Shown: piece by piece, positions 1 to 6,200 of the stretch
How positions within the stretch are numbered: the stretch's first letter is position 1
Layout of the letters: the number at the start of each line of letters is the position of its first letter
NCBI GenBank assembly: GCA_011046315.1
Contig: DSAU01000111.1
Coordinates: 1 to 6,761, forward strand
From: a bacterium
GTDB lineage: Bacteria > Zhuqueibacterota > Zhuqueibacteria > Thermofontimicrobiales > Thermofontimicrobiaceae
Length of the DNA: 6,761 bases
Direction: 5' to 3'
Position numbers and translations under genes: made by a program
Notes under the pieces: model-generated
The model's database searches: none
What the model was told of the DNA's origin: nothing
The model's input: only the letters and a program-made list of their open reading frames with translations

Positions 1-288
1 AGTTATAATTATCAATTTAAAGATGAACTTGTCAGCGGGTTGACCGGCTATTATCAATTGAACAAAGACGAACGCGCGTTGAATGATTATAACAGATTTT
101 TTGTTGAGGGAATCGAGTTGGATAAAAAATATTGGAATGAGCTGCGTTGCTTTAATTGTTTTAAAATTATGTGGACTGATTTCGTCATCATCGTCAAAAC
201 ATTTTCGATTGTCTGGCAGGCAAAAGGCGTTTAAATCTATCAGGGCGGAATTTATGTGAAAAAGTTGTATTCGCAAGAAAAAGTGTAA
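1..288 (+). pseudogene. Possible 3' end of an unrecognised gene, cut by the left edge
   Basis: Frame 1 is open from the first base to a TAA at 232-234. The first 45 or so residues look protein-like: charged and aromatic, for example YYQLNKDERALNDYNRFF. The next 30 residues are rich in Cys, Phe, Ile and Val and look less like a real protein. After the TAA the same frame continues for 17 more codons (ending YVKKLYSQEKV) to a second TAA at 286-288, which would suit a decayed C-terminus. No start codon with a ribosome binding site is visible, so any gene must begin outside the window. I recognise no family. The antisense strand is also open here, so the coding signal is ambiguous. It could be a gene remnant or chance open frame in AT-rich DNA. 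Confidence 0.3.
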
Positions 289-430
289 CAATTCAGCCAG
301 ATAATCTCAAAGGCTGCAATGAACATAAAACAAGAAATTCGTCAAATTATCGCCTTCAGAAACGCTGTATTCTACTTAAAAGAGTACAAATATTTCTTGA
401 GCATTAAAAAAAATAAATTTTTAAGTGTAA

Positions 431-488
431 CTTCGTGGCTTGGCTTTCGCCAGCAGGCGAATCCGCCTGTTGACGTGACCTTCGTGGC
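431..488. repeat. Intergenic repeat of CACGAAG type with central hairpin
   Basis: The 9-base word CTTCGTGGC occurs at 431-439 and again at 480-488 in the same orientation. On the minus strand it reads GCCACGAAG. Between the copies lies a hairpin: 451-459 pairs with 464-472 (nine pairs including one G-T) around an AATC loop. The segment is more GC-rich than the AT-rich DNA on both sides. Short iterated CACGAAG words are common in intergenic DNA of many environmental bacteria, and this looks like a member of that type. Membership in a genome-wide family is inferred. A short plus-strand open frame across it (319-504) is not credible as a gene. Confidence 0.5.
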
Positions 489-504
489 AAGTAGGACACG
501 TTGA

Positions 505-667
505 ATGATTACGAAAAAGTTAATCATGAAAACGGGGTGTTCACAACGCGATAGAAAAAAAATTAAAATCTTTTGCTATTTAACAAAAAAGCATTAGGAA
601 TTTTGGAATCCATTTATTATATTAGCAAAATTGTTAATTACACCGTTTATAATCAAAGGAGAATCAA
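505..667. other. AT-rich upstream region of the parvulin gene
   Basis: No gene is visible. An inverted repeat ATGATTA/TAATCAT lies at 505-511 and 521-527. The DNA then becomes strongly AT-rich, as expected of a promoter region. TATATT (618-623) and TATAAT (648-653) are possible -10 boxes. Neither has a convincing -35 box at the right distance, and the second would begin transcription inside the ribosome binding site, so I do not call a promoter. The gene's ribosome binding site, AAAGGAG, is at 655-661. Confidence 0.4.
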
Positions 668-1684
668 ATGAAACAACTTTTGGGCTTGATTTTAGTGGCA
701 ATTTTTCTAATAGGTGGCTGCGGGTCTGACAGCGACAAATTAAAAAAAGATACGCATGAATATGAGCTCGCCAAAGCGCTGGCAGAGAAGCATTCCTATC
801 TTGATCCGGATCAAAATAATGTTCTGGTGAAAACCAATAACTTTAAATTGACTGTGGGCGAAGTAATTACAGCGTTGTTTGAGGGTATGGGCAACCGCAT
901 TGACGGATTAAAGGATATGCCCGCTGAAAATTTAAAACAATATTTTGAGAACATTTCCGAGCGGTTGGCAGAACAAAAAATGCTTCTCAAAAAAGCAGAT
1001 GCAGCAGGTATTAAAGTGAGTGAGTCTGAGGTTGATAGCTTGCTACAATTCCAGTATGAACGTGCCGGTGGAGTGGAGCGGTTTAAGAGTATGTTGGAAC
1101 GTACTGGTGTCCAAATGGATTTTATCAGACGAGACCTTGAGAAAAATCGTAAAATAAATCGCTATCTGGAGACTATTCTGGAAGCACAGCTCGAAATTAG
1201 CGAGCAAGAGCTTCAGCAGGCATACAATCAAGATAAAACCGCAACTGTACGGCATATTTTGATGAACACTCAGGGCAAGAGTGAACAAGAAAAAATGGAA
1301 ATTTACCAGAAGATGGAAAAAATATTGGCTGAGGCAAAAAGCGGAAAAGATTTTGCTACGCTTGCCAATAACTATAGCGAAGATCCCGGTTCAAACACCA
1401 GAGGCGGTCTGTATGAAGATTTTGAACAAGGCGCAATGGTGGAGCCTTTTGACAGGGCTGCCTTTTCCCTGCCGGTGGGCGAGATTAGCGATATTGTGGA
1501 AACTCAATATGGTTACCATATCTTAAAGGTGCTTGATCGAAAGAAAGACACCCGCCCTTACGACCAGGTTCGTAGTGAGTTGTTGAAAGAAGTTAAGAAT
1601 CAAAAACGAAAAGAGGTCGTTCCAAATTTTATCGAGGAACTGAAACAACAGGAAGGGTTCGAGATCGTCTCTTACGAATCGTAA
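668..1684 (+). CDS. PpiC-type (parvulin) peptidyl-prolyl cis-trans isomerase, lipoprotein
   Basis: This is an envelope folding factor of the SurA/PrsA/PpiD kind that should isomerise X-Pro bonds in exported proteins. Residues 1-18 form a lipoprotein signal peptide: a short basic start, a hydrophobic core, then the lipobox LIGGC with the lipidated Cys at 18. Glycine rather than Asp follows the Cys, which suits outer-membrane sorting, though rules vary by phylum. Residues about 50-185 form a helical SurA-like chaperone region. The parvulin domain spans about 190-292, with VRHIL (His196), SEDPGSNTRGG (237-247), the FD..AF.LPVGEIS segment (261-274) and YGYHILKV (His284). Both active-site histidines are present. 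A basic tail follows (to 338), typical of the family. The ATG has AAAGGAG six bases upstream. The gene stands alone and ends at an intrinsic terminator. SurA usually has two parvulin domains and PrsA one, so the layout is closer to PrsA. I give no symbol. Confidence 0.93.
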   Translation: MKQLLGLILVAIFLIGGCGSDSDKLKKDTHEYELAKALAEKHSYLDPDQNNVLVKTNNFKLTVGEVITALFEGMGNRIDGLKDMPAENLKQYFENISERLAEQKMLLKKADAAGIKVSESEVDSLLQFQYERAGGVERFKSMLERTGVQMDFIRRDLEKNRKINRYLETILEAQLEISEQELQQAYNQDKTATVRHILMNTQGKSEQEKMEIYQKMEKILAEAKSGKDFATLANNYSEDPGSNTRGGLYEDFEQGAMVEPFDRAAFSLPVGEISDIVETQYGYHILKVLDRKKDTRPYDQVRSELLKEVKNQKRKEVVPNFIEELKQQEGFEIVSYES

Positions 1685-1710
1685 TCGACCTCACAGAATA
1701 TTCACCATCA

Positions 1711-1750
1711 AATTGCCAGTCTTTAATAAAAGGCTGGCAATTTTATTTTA
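1711..1750 (+). terminator. Intrinsic terminator after the parvulin gene
   Basis: A 14-pair stem (1711-1724 with 1729-1742, one G-T pair) closes on an AATA loop. It is followed by TTATTTTA, a U-rich tail in the plus direction, 26 bases after the stop codon. In the minus direction the hairpin lacks a good U tract (TGATGG follows), so it is a weak candidate for ending the convergent glgC transcript. Confidence 0.88.
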
Positions 1751-1788
1751 CAAAGACTTTGAGAGTAAAAATTATCCTGATTCGAAAA

Positions 1789-3081
1789 TCAATGGATAAT
1801 CGTTGTGTTTGATTGCAACACCGCCCCGCGCGGAATAATGGTAATGCCGCTTCGAATATAAAAATGTTTGCCGTCTTTGTCCGGAGCATTGGGACTTGTC
1901 TGAATTATGACTCTGTTTCCGATACGAACGTTTTTATCAATAATGGCATGTTGTATCAAGCATTTTTTTCCAATCCCCAACTCGGGCACATCTTGTTCAA
2001 GCGTCTCTTTGGCTTTGAGGATCGATTCACCCTGATAAAAATCTGCGCCCAGCATCACCACTTCCTCGACACGGCTGTTTTCCCGAATCACGCTTCGCGC
2101 CCCGATAATTGAATTCACTATCCGCGCTCCGGTTATCCGCGTTCCCTCGACAATCAGGCTGTCGCGTATTTCGGAACGGATGATTCTGCTCGGCGGCAGC
2201 GAACGGGTTCGGGTGTAAATAGGCCAATTGGCAGCGTAAAGCTGAAATTCCGGATTTTTCCGCACCAGCGATAAATTTGCATCATAATATGCGCTAATGG
2301 TCCCAATATCCCGCCAATAATTGGGAAACGGATATGCAATCACTTTATAACGGCCAATGGCTGCCGGAATAATATCTTTGCCAAAATCTGTTTTGGTGTG
2401 ATCTTCCAGTACTTCGAATAAAACTTCAGGTTTAAACACATAAATTCCCATCGATGCCAGATAGCGCTCCTGGTCGAAAGACAGCCCCAATCGGTCAAAA
2501 ATAGCTCGCGGCGCGGCAAATCTTTTGATCACCGGCAGCGATTTCGGCTTTTCGACGAACTCTTGAATAACGCTGGATTCGTCAACCCGCAATAATCCAA
2601 ATTCGGGTGCGTCTGATTCAACGACCGGACTGACTGCGATGGTAATGTCGGCGTCGTTCTGTTGGTGAAATTTGATCAGCTCGCGGTAATCCATTCGATA
2701 AAGATGGTCGCCTGATAAAATGAGCATTTGATTAAACTGGTAATAGGTGGTGTGTCGAAGTGTCACCCGAACCGCGTCAGCCGTGCCCTGAAACCAACCC
2801 TCACCTTTTTGTGTCTGTTCAGCAGCGAGAATATCGATAAAACCATCGGTGAAAGTATCAAATTGGTAGGTTTGCATGATGTGGCGGTGCAGGCTGGCAG
2901 AGAGAAATTGCGTTAGTACAAAGATGCGTTTGATTCCGGAATTGATGCAATTGGAGATCGGAATGTCGATTAAGCGGTACTTACCGGCAAATCCGACGGC
3001 GGGTTTGGCGCGCTCCAGTGTTAGTGGAAATAATCGTTTTCCCGCGCCCCCGCCAAGAATAACAGCGGTCGTCCTGTTCAT
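1789..3081 (-). CDS. glgC: Glucose-1-phosphate adenylyltransferase (ADP-glucose pyrophosphorylase)
   Basis: The enzyme makes ADP-glucose from ATP and glucose 1-phosphate, the committed step of bacterial glycogen synthesis, in the cytoplasm. Its 430 residues match the usual length (E. coli GlgC is 431). The nucleotidyltransferase domain shows LGGGAGKRLFPLT (9-21), the AKPAV...GKYRLIDIPISNC block (25-45) typical of this family, WFQGTADAVR (96-105), SGDHLYRMDY (123-132) with the metal-binding Asp125, and FVEKP (175-179) whose Lys178 corresponds to the glucose-1-phosphate-binding lysine. Next come DFGKDIIP (232-239) and YWRDIGT (255-261). From about 295 to the end is the left-handed beta-helix with hexapeptide-like repeats. 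The GGGAG block resembles cyanobacterial and plant enzymes more than E. coli, but Lys15 occupies the position normally Thr or Ser. The start ATG is preceded by GGGGTGA. It is convergent with the parvulin gene. No other glg gene is in the window. Confidence 0.96.
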   Translation of the reverse strand: MNRTTAVILGGGAGKRLFPLTLERAKPAVGFAGKYRLIDIPISNCINSGIKRIFVLTQFLSASLHRHIMQTYQFDTFTDGFIDILAAEQTQKGEGWFQGTADAVRVTLRHTTYYQFNQMLILSGDHLYRMDYRELIKFHQQNDADITIAVSPVVESDAPEFGLLRVDESSVIQEFVEKPKSLPVIKRFAAPRAIFDRLGLSFDQERYLASMGIYVFKPEVLFEVLEDHTKTDFGKDIIPAAIGRYKVIAYPFPNYWRDIGTISAYYDANLSLVRKNPEFQLYAANWPIYTRTRSLPPSRIIRSEIRDSLIVEGTRITGARIVNSIIGARSVIRENSRVEEVVMLGADFYQGESILKAKETLEQDVPELGIGKKCLIQHAIIDKNVRIGNRVIIQTSPNAPDKDGKHFYIRSGITIIPRGAVLQSNTTIIH

Positions 3082-3157
3082 TCGATCACCCCATTGGTTT
3101 TGGAATTATTTATATAATGCGCTAGATAATCATCACAGTAAAAGAAAAACATCAAAC

Positions 3158-3203
3158 CAGGGGATAAAAATCAATTCCTTTATCGATCAAAAAATTGCCC
3201 CTG
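3158..3203 (-). promoter_or_regulatory. Imperfect hairpin and 25-codon ORF in the glgC leader
   Basis: In the predicted leader, CAGGGG (3158-3163) pairs with CCCCTG (3198-3203). Directly inside, CAATT (3172-3176) pairs with AATTG (3193-3197). The result is an 11-pair stem with an 8-base bulge on one side. A minus-strand open frame of 25 codons (ATG at 3229, TGA at 3152-3154; it begins MGGANWIVVRG) overlaps it, but its Shine-Dalgarno (AGGAAA) is weak and distant. This could be a leader peptide or structured leader controlling glgC, or chance. I do not match it to any known riboswitch. Confidence 0.25.
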
Positions 3204-3263
3204 ACAACGATCCAGTTTGCACCCCCCATTGTTTAAATCGTTTCCTGCTTTAGCCTCTATTTA

Positions 3264-3291
3264 AAAATAAAAAAAATTGGGATAAAGTCAA
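3264..3291 (-). promoter_or_regulatory. Probable sigma-70-type promoter for glgC
   Basis: Read on the minus strand, TTGACT (3286-3291) is followed after 16 bases by TATTTT (3264-3269). The -35 box matches the consensus at five of six positions and the spacer is T-rich. A start a few bases downstream, near 3257, would give glgC a leader of about 175 bases. The -10 box is only a moderate match, and some Bacteroidota-like bacteria use different promoter spacing, so transcription start is inferred. Confidence 0.55.
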
Positions 3292-3492
3292 TAGATTTTT
3301 TTTGGAATTTATGAGCTTTGAGGAATACGAATGGACATTTTTCTCCCGTATCATCGGCAAAAATTTTAAATCATCAAAACCATACAGCTTTTTATGAAGA
3401 AGAAAAGAGGTGGCTAAAATAATTGCATTTTCCGAAATTTAACCACATGCAACCAATGTTAAGCCGAATCCGATTTCGCAGGTCATTTGCTG
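3292..3492. other. Intergenic region between glgC promoter and the transglutaminase-like gene
   Basis: No convincing gene, RNA or terminator is visible. The end of the transglutaminase-like gene lacks a hairpin plus U tract within this gap, so its transcript may run on toward glgC. A 28-codon plus-strand frame (3311-3397, beginning MSFEEYEWTFF and ending in TGA) reads plausibly as protein but has only a weak GGAA upstream, so I do not call it as a gene. Confidence 0.4.
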
Positions 3493-4968
3493 CTATTTCA
3501 CATCAAGCGAGATAATCGCTGGCGTTTCCTGTTGAAACTTTGGCATAGACTGTCCCACATTGGCGTTAATATAGGTTGGATCACATATCAGGTATTTTTC
3601 TCCGTTGTGAGTAACGGTTTTGCCCGTTACCGGTGTGCTAAATTTTACAGCGGTCGCAATGTGCCCCGGGTAGTCCAATCCAATCACTTTCAGCCCCAAC
3701 AATTCTCTGACAAGATAAGCGAAAAGTATCGAACGGTCCTCGCAATCCGAGAACGGATAGAACAACGTTTCTTCAGCGAAAAATATTTTTTCCCGGTTAA
3801 ATTGAGCTTCGTCAGTCTGGTATTCAAATGCCAACTGAACAAATCTCAATAAAATATTCGCCGCCTCGACCTCGGTTTTGCCCTCTATGATCGGTTTAAA
3901 TTGAGTCAATAATGAATAATTTGCCTCTTCGGACAAAGAAGCATTAAAGTAAATCTCATAATCGGTTTGCGGGTAATTCTCGAAAAAATTTATGACATCT
4001 TTTTTAATTTTCAACTTAATTTTGTGGGCTTCGCCGAAGTAATCAAATTTCAACTCTCTGGCTTCGACAAACTGGTTAATTACCGGAACATTATCAACGT
4101 TCAGCGAAATTAATTCGTCGGCTCTGGGATAATTACCCTCATAAGTGTAAAGCTGGTTCGCATTAATTTTCTCTTGTTCAAATGTTATCAGATAATATTT
4201 CTTCTGATTCGTTTCAAAAAATGGCACGCCATAGATGATATTTCGAGCAGTCAATAACAGATAGACCTGATTTTTGTCATAACCCACCTTTGAATCGTAG
4301 CCGCTTTTTGTCAACAGGTACCAGACAAAGATATTGGTTTCATTCTCCCGTTGTTGATAAATATTGCTCCCAATCCTCTGCAACAGCAGACAATATCCCC
4401 AATCATTCAGCTTCATTTTTTGTTGTAATTGTTTTGTTTGATCGAGCAAATTTTCATAGTCGGTCGAGCTCATTTCCGCCCAGAAATTACTGATTTGCTC
4501 GCCATCGATCGGCTTTTTAGGCATGATATTTTTTATTTTGCTTTCATAAACCAACTGAATCTCGCGATCAAAGAACGAAAATTTCAGCTCTTCTTGTTTC
4601 GGCTTTGCTGTTGGCTTAAACCAATCAAAAAATTCAGCAGTTTTTTGCAGCGGCGCTTTTGGTATCCGGACCTCTGTGATAACGTTGGCGGGAACCGGTG
4701 TTATTTCTTTGATATTGTCATTTAATGCTGTTTTCGGAATTTCAGCCGGCTTGGGCGTCTTATCAGGAACCATTCCTTGAAACAATTGAAACGCCTGCCA
4801 TTCCTTTTTGAGAAATTCCACAAACGCCTTATCCCGGGCATCCTTGAACTCCTGAAATTGCTTTTGTTGATCTTCCAACCATTTTTGGTAATCTTGTTGA
4901 GCATAAGAGAATGAAACAGAAAATAACAAAAACATGAGAGAGTTAAAAAATATTGTTGTCTTTTGCAT
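3493..4968 (-). CDS. Exported transglutaminase-like cysteine peptidase-fold protein
   Basis: A 491-residue protein exported by Sec: residues 1-23 are a signal peptide with hydrophobic core and probable cleavage at SYA|QQ. Residues 24-62 are rich in Gln, Lys and Glu and probably form a coiled coil, with a FKDARDKAFVEFLKKEW motif. A proline-rich linker (64-105) follows. The C-terminal domain carries a full transglutaminase-like triad: Cys409 in SDCEDRS, His436 in YPGHIATAV, and Asp463 in ICDPTY. The block before the Cys (about 365-408: LLRFVQLAFEY...QFNREK...ETLFYPFSDCEDR) is strongly patterned and recalls uncharacterised Bacteroidota transglutaminase-like proteins. Residues about 205-265 look like a degenerate copy of the same fold. 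Such proteins can be proteases or amidases on peptides or peptidoglycan; the substrate here is unknown. The ATG has AAGGAG six bases upstream. The chain ends only 28 residues after the catalytic Asp. It appears to be transcribed alone. Confidence 0.85.
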   Translation of the reverse strand: MQKTTIFFNSLMFLLFSVSFSYAQQDYQKWLEDQQKQFQEFKDARDKAFVEFLKKEWQAFQLFQGMVPDKTPKPAEIPKTALNDNIKEITPVPANVITEVRIPKAPLQKTAEFFDWFKPTAKPKQEELKFSFFDREIQLVYESKIKNIMPKKPIDGEQISNFWAEMSSTDYENLLDQTKQLQQKMKLNDWGYCLLLQRIGSNIYQQRENETNIFVWYLLTKSGYDSKVGYDKNQVYLLLTARNIIYGVPFFETNQKKYYLITFEQEKINANQLYTYEGNYPRADELISLNVDNVPVINQFVEARELKFDYFGEAHKIKLKIKKDVINFFENYPQTDYEIYFNASLSEEANYSLLTQFKPIIEGKTEVEAANILLRFVQLAFEYQTDEAQFNREKIFFAEETLFYPFSDCEDRSILFAYLVRELLGLKVIGLDYPGHIATAVKFSTPVTGKTVTHNGEKYLICDPTYINANVGQSMPKFQQETPAIISLDVK

Positions 4969-5020
4969 TTCAGCTCCTTAAGTTTCTCCAAAAAGTAAAT
5001 CATCAGTTACAGGTGGAATC

Positions 5021-5182
5021 TTGAAACTGCTGAAGCAGTTTCAACATCGCTTTGTATATCGAGGTACACCATGATAAATCATGGTGTTTATTCAAGTTAC
5101 ATTTTTGAACTAACACCATCAGCCAACTGGCTGATGGTGTCAAATGAATCAGTTTTGAACAATGAACCGCTTCAGCGGTTTC
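5021..5182. repeat. BIME-like cluster of four palindromes
   Basis: There are four hairpins in a row. H1: TTGAAACTGCT (5021-5031) pairs perfectly with 5034-5044 around GA. H2: ACACCATGAT (5066-5075) pairs with 5078-5087 around AA. H3: ACACCATCAGCCA (5113-5125) pairs with 5128-5140 around AC. H4: AACCGCT (5165-5171) pairs with 5174-5180 around TC. H1 and H4 are the same GAAACYGCT-type palindrome in opposite orientation, as H4 read on the minus strand has the GA centre of H1. H2 and H3 share ACACCAT arms. The centre also has TTCAA/TTGAA symmetry. This outer-inner-inner-outer order resembles a BIME (paired REP elements). Such elements are typically spread by REP-associated Y1 transposases, none of which is in this window. 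It sits upstream of the transglutaminase-like gene and may be in its 5' leader. Confidence 0.75.
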
Positions 5183-5244
5183 ACCACCCGTAAGTGAGGT
5201 TTTACCCCAAAAATAAAAAAATATTGATATTATTAAATGAATTT

Positions 5245-5275
5245 ATTATATTAAAACACGCCAGAATTAAGTCGA
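5245..5275 (-). promoter_or_regulatory. Candidate promoter for the transglutaminase-like gene
   Basis: On the minus strand TATAAT (5245-5250) is preceded by TCGACT (5270-5275) with a 19-base spacer. The -10 box is perfect, the -35 box matches four of six consensus positions, and the spacing is long. The AT-rich tract 5183-5270 is the only promoter-like DNA between hicA and this gene. If used, the four palindromes at 5021-5182 would be transcribed in the 5' leader. Confidence 0.3.
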
Positions 5276-5344
5276 TTTTTACGGAATCATTATTAGAATG
5301 TTTATCAACGCCATAATCATTTGCTGTGCTTCTTCAATTTTTCC

Positions 5345-5566
5345 TCATTTTGCAGCAAGCCAATCTTCATCCGACATTTCCAACTGTCTGATGATCTTCC
5401 TAATCAATTTAACGCCGAGATCTGCGCGATGTGGATTAGGAATGATTATCCTCTGGCCGTATTTTCTCATGTACGAATGCTTTCCACCACCAAAAGGACC
5501 GTCAAATCCCAACGTGCGCAGCTTTTTGATCAATTCTCTCCTTGACATAGGCTTGATTTCAGGCAT
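5345..5566 (-). CDS. hicA: HicA-type toxin (mRNA interferase)
   Basis: A 73-residue toxin of the HicA family, which has a double-stranded-RNA-binding-like fold and cleaves mRNA in the cytoplasm when not bound by HicB. The sequence shows the family order: an N-terminal helix (SRRELIKKLRTLGF, 8-21), a glycine-rich turn with the catalytic histidine in GGGKHSYMRK (His30), a beta strand RIIIPNPHR (39-47), and a final helix (GVKLIRKIIRQLEMS). The length is normal and the ending, DEDWLAAK, is complete. The ATG overlaps the end of hicB by eight bases, with GAGG upstream inside the hicB coding sequence, so the two are translationally coupled. Most homologues have G-S/T-H at the active site; lysine precedes the histidine here. 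Nothing suggests it is inactive. Confidence 0.9.
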   Translation of the reverse strand: MPEIKPMSRRELIKKLRTLGFDGPFGGGKHSYMRKYGQRIIIPNPHRADLGVKLIRKIIRQLEMSDEDWLAAK

Positions 5567-5858
5567 TTGCTGCCTCGGCTTTTTCGAGCCTTTCTGCAGA
5601 AATAGCTAACCGACAGCCATTGATTATGGGCATTTCTTCGCCCTGTATTAGTCCAGCCGTTATCCACAATTCAATTGCGTCAATCAGGTTCTCTCTTGCT
5701 TGCTCGAAATTTTCTCCTTGGGTAACGCAGCCTGGCAAATCAGGAGTTTCTGCCACTATGCAAGGAATATTCCCAAGGCTGTCATCTGTTTCATACGCAG
5801 CATTTTTTAGAGCCTGATTTACATACTCCCGAAAGGATACATATTTAATATTGGCCAT
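5559..5858 (-). CDS. hicB: HicB-type antitoxin
   Basis: A 99-residue antitoxin with the partial RNase H fold of HicB, which binds and blocks HicA. The core motif is IPCIVAETPDLPGCVTQGE (31-49) followed by the amphipathic helix NFEQARENLIDAIELWI (50-66). About 30 residues precede the core (REYVNQALKNAAYE), as in HicB proteins of the 'YVxxALxxAxYE' type. After the core there is only a short tail (INGCRLAISAERLEKAEAANA), with no visible helix-turn-helix or ribbon-helix-helix domain, so autoregulation by HicB alone is uncertain. It has a strong AGGGAGG ribosome binding site (5864-5870) five bases before ATG. It is the first gene of the pair: antitoxin before toxin, the reverse of the classic hicAB order but found in many genomes. 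Confidence 0.9.
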   Translation of the reverse strand: MANIKYVSFREYVNQALKNAAYETDDSLGNIPCIVAETPDLPGCVTQGENFEQARENLIDAIELWITAGLIQGEEMPIINGCRLAISAERLEKAEAANA

Positions 5859-5899
5859 GAGAACCTCCCTAATATTAACACTCTAATTATTGCTTATGC

Positions 5900-5991
5900 T
5901 GTCATTCTGAGTCCCGGTTTTAATCGGGATGAAGAATCTCTTCCGAGCGGCATGGAGACCCTTCTCCGTCAGCTGACGGAGAAGGGTAACA
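5900..5991. mobile_element. MITE-like intergenic element with perfect 30-base palindrome
   Basis: The left end reads TGTCATTCTGAG (5900-5911). The right end, on the minus strand, reads TGTTACCCTTCTCC (5991-5978), giving imperfect terminal inverted repeats TGTYA. Inside is a hairpin TCCCGGTT/AATCGGGA (5911-5918 with 5921-5928, one G-T pair), then GATGAAGAATCTC. A perfect palindrome with 15-base arms (ACCCTTCTCCGTCAG, 5958-5972, and its complement 5973-5987) completes it. The ends and the GAAGAATCTC...GAGACCCTTC order match a widespread type of intergenic repeat beginning TGTCATTCTGAG. No coding capacity and no clear target-site duplication are seen. The left end lies 42 bases upstream of hicB, so the element occupies the position where the hicBA promoter should be. 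Confidence 0.65.
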
Positions 5992-6200
5992 TCATGAACT
6001 AAGTAATTACGACATTAATTCGTCTCCTAAAAATATAAAATTTATTCAAAATTGCAAGAGAATTATTTTTAGCAGACCGCGTATTTGAATTTTTATTCCA
6101 TCTCACTTGCCAAACAAAATAAACCCCGCCCAATAAAATGGATGCTCATAATTTTTATTGGACTTTGTACAAAAATCTTACAAATTTTTTTAATCCACGC
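5992..6200. other. AT-rich intergenic DNA with one hairpin
   Basis: No gene is visible. CCAATAAAA (6130-6138) pairs with TTTTATTGG (6153-6161) around a 14-base loop. It has no U tract in the minus direction and only a broken one in the plus direction, so it is a poor terminator. A plus-strand open frame over 6085-6288 runs into the ATCCGT repeat and is rejected as a gene. Confidence 0.4.

Noticed and set aside
1..315. Antisense open frame of about 100 codons across the left edge
   Set aside because: It has no ATG start or ribosome binding site. Its Ile/Phe-rich stretches look like the mirror of a polar sense frame, although the middle part (FCLPDNRKCFDDDDE) is oddly protein-like.
319..504. 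Plus-strand open frame of 61 codons
   Set aside because: It has no ribosome binding site and its last third is the CACGAAG-type repeat. Its composition (Ile, Lys, Phe, Tyr) is that of AT-rich noncoding DNA.
3311..3397. 28-codon plus-strand ORF beginning MSFEEYEWTFF
   Set aside because: It reads like protein but has only a weak GGAA before the ATG and no promoter of its own. It is too short to support without conservation.
5298..5609. Plus-strand open frame of 103 codons
   Set aside because: It is antisense to hicA and the end of hicB, which have clear family motifs and ribosome binding sites.
6130..6161. Hairpin as a terminator of the right-edge gene
   Set aside because: In the minus direction the stem is followed by GCGGGG, not a U tract, and it is separated from the gene by the repeat.
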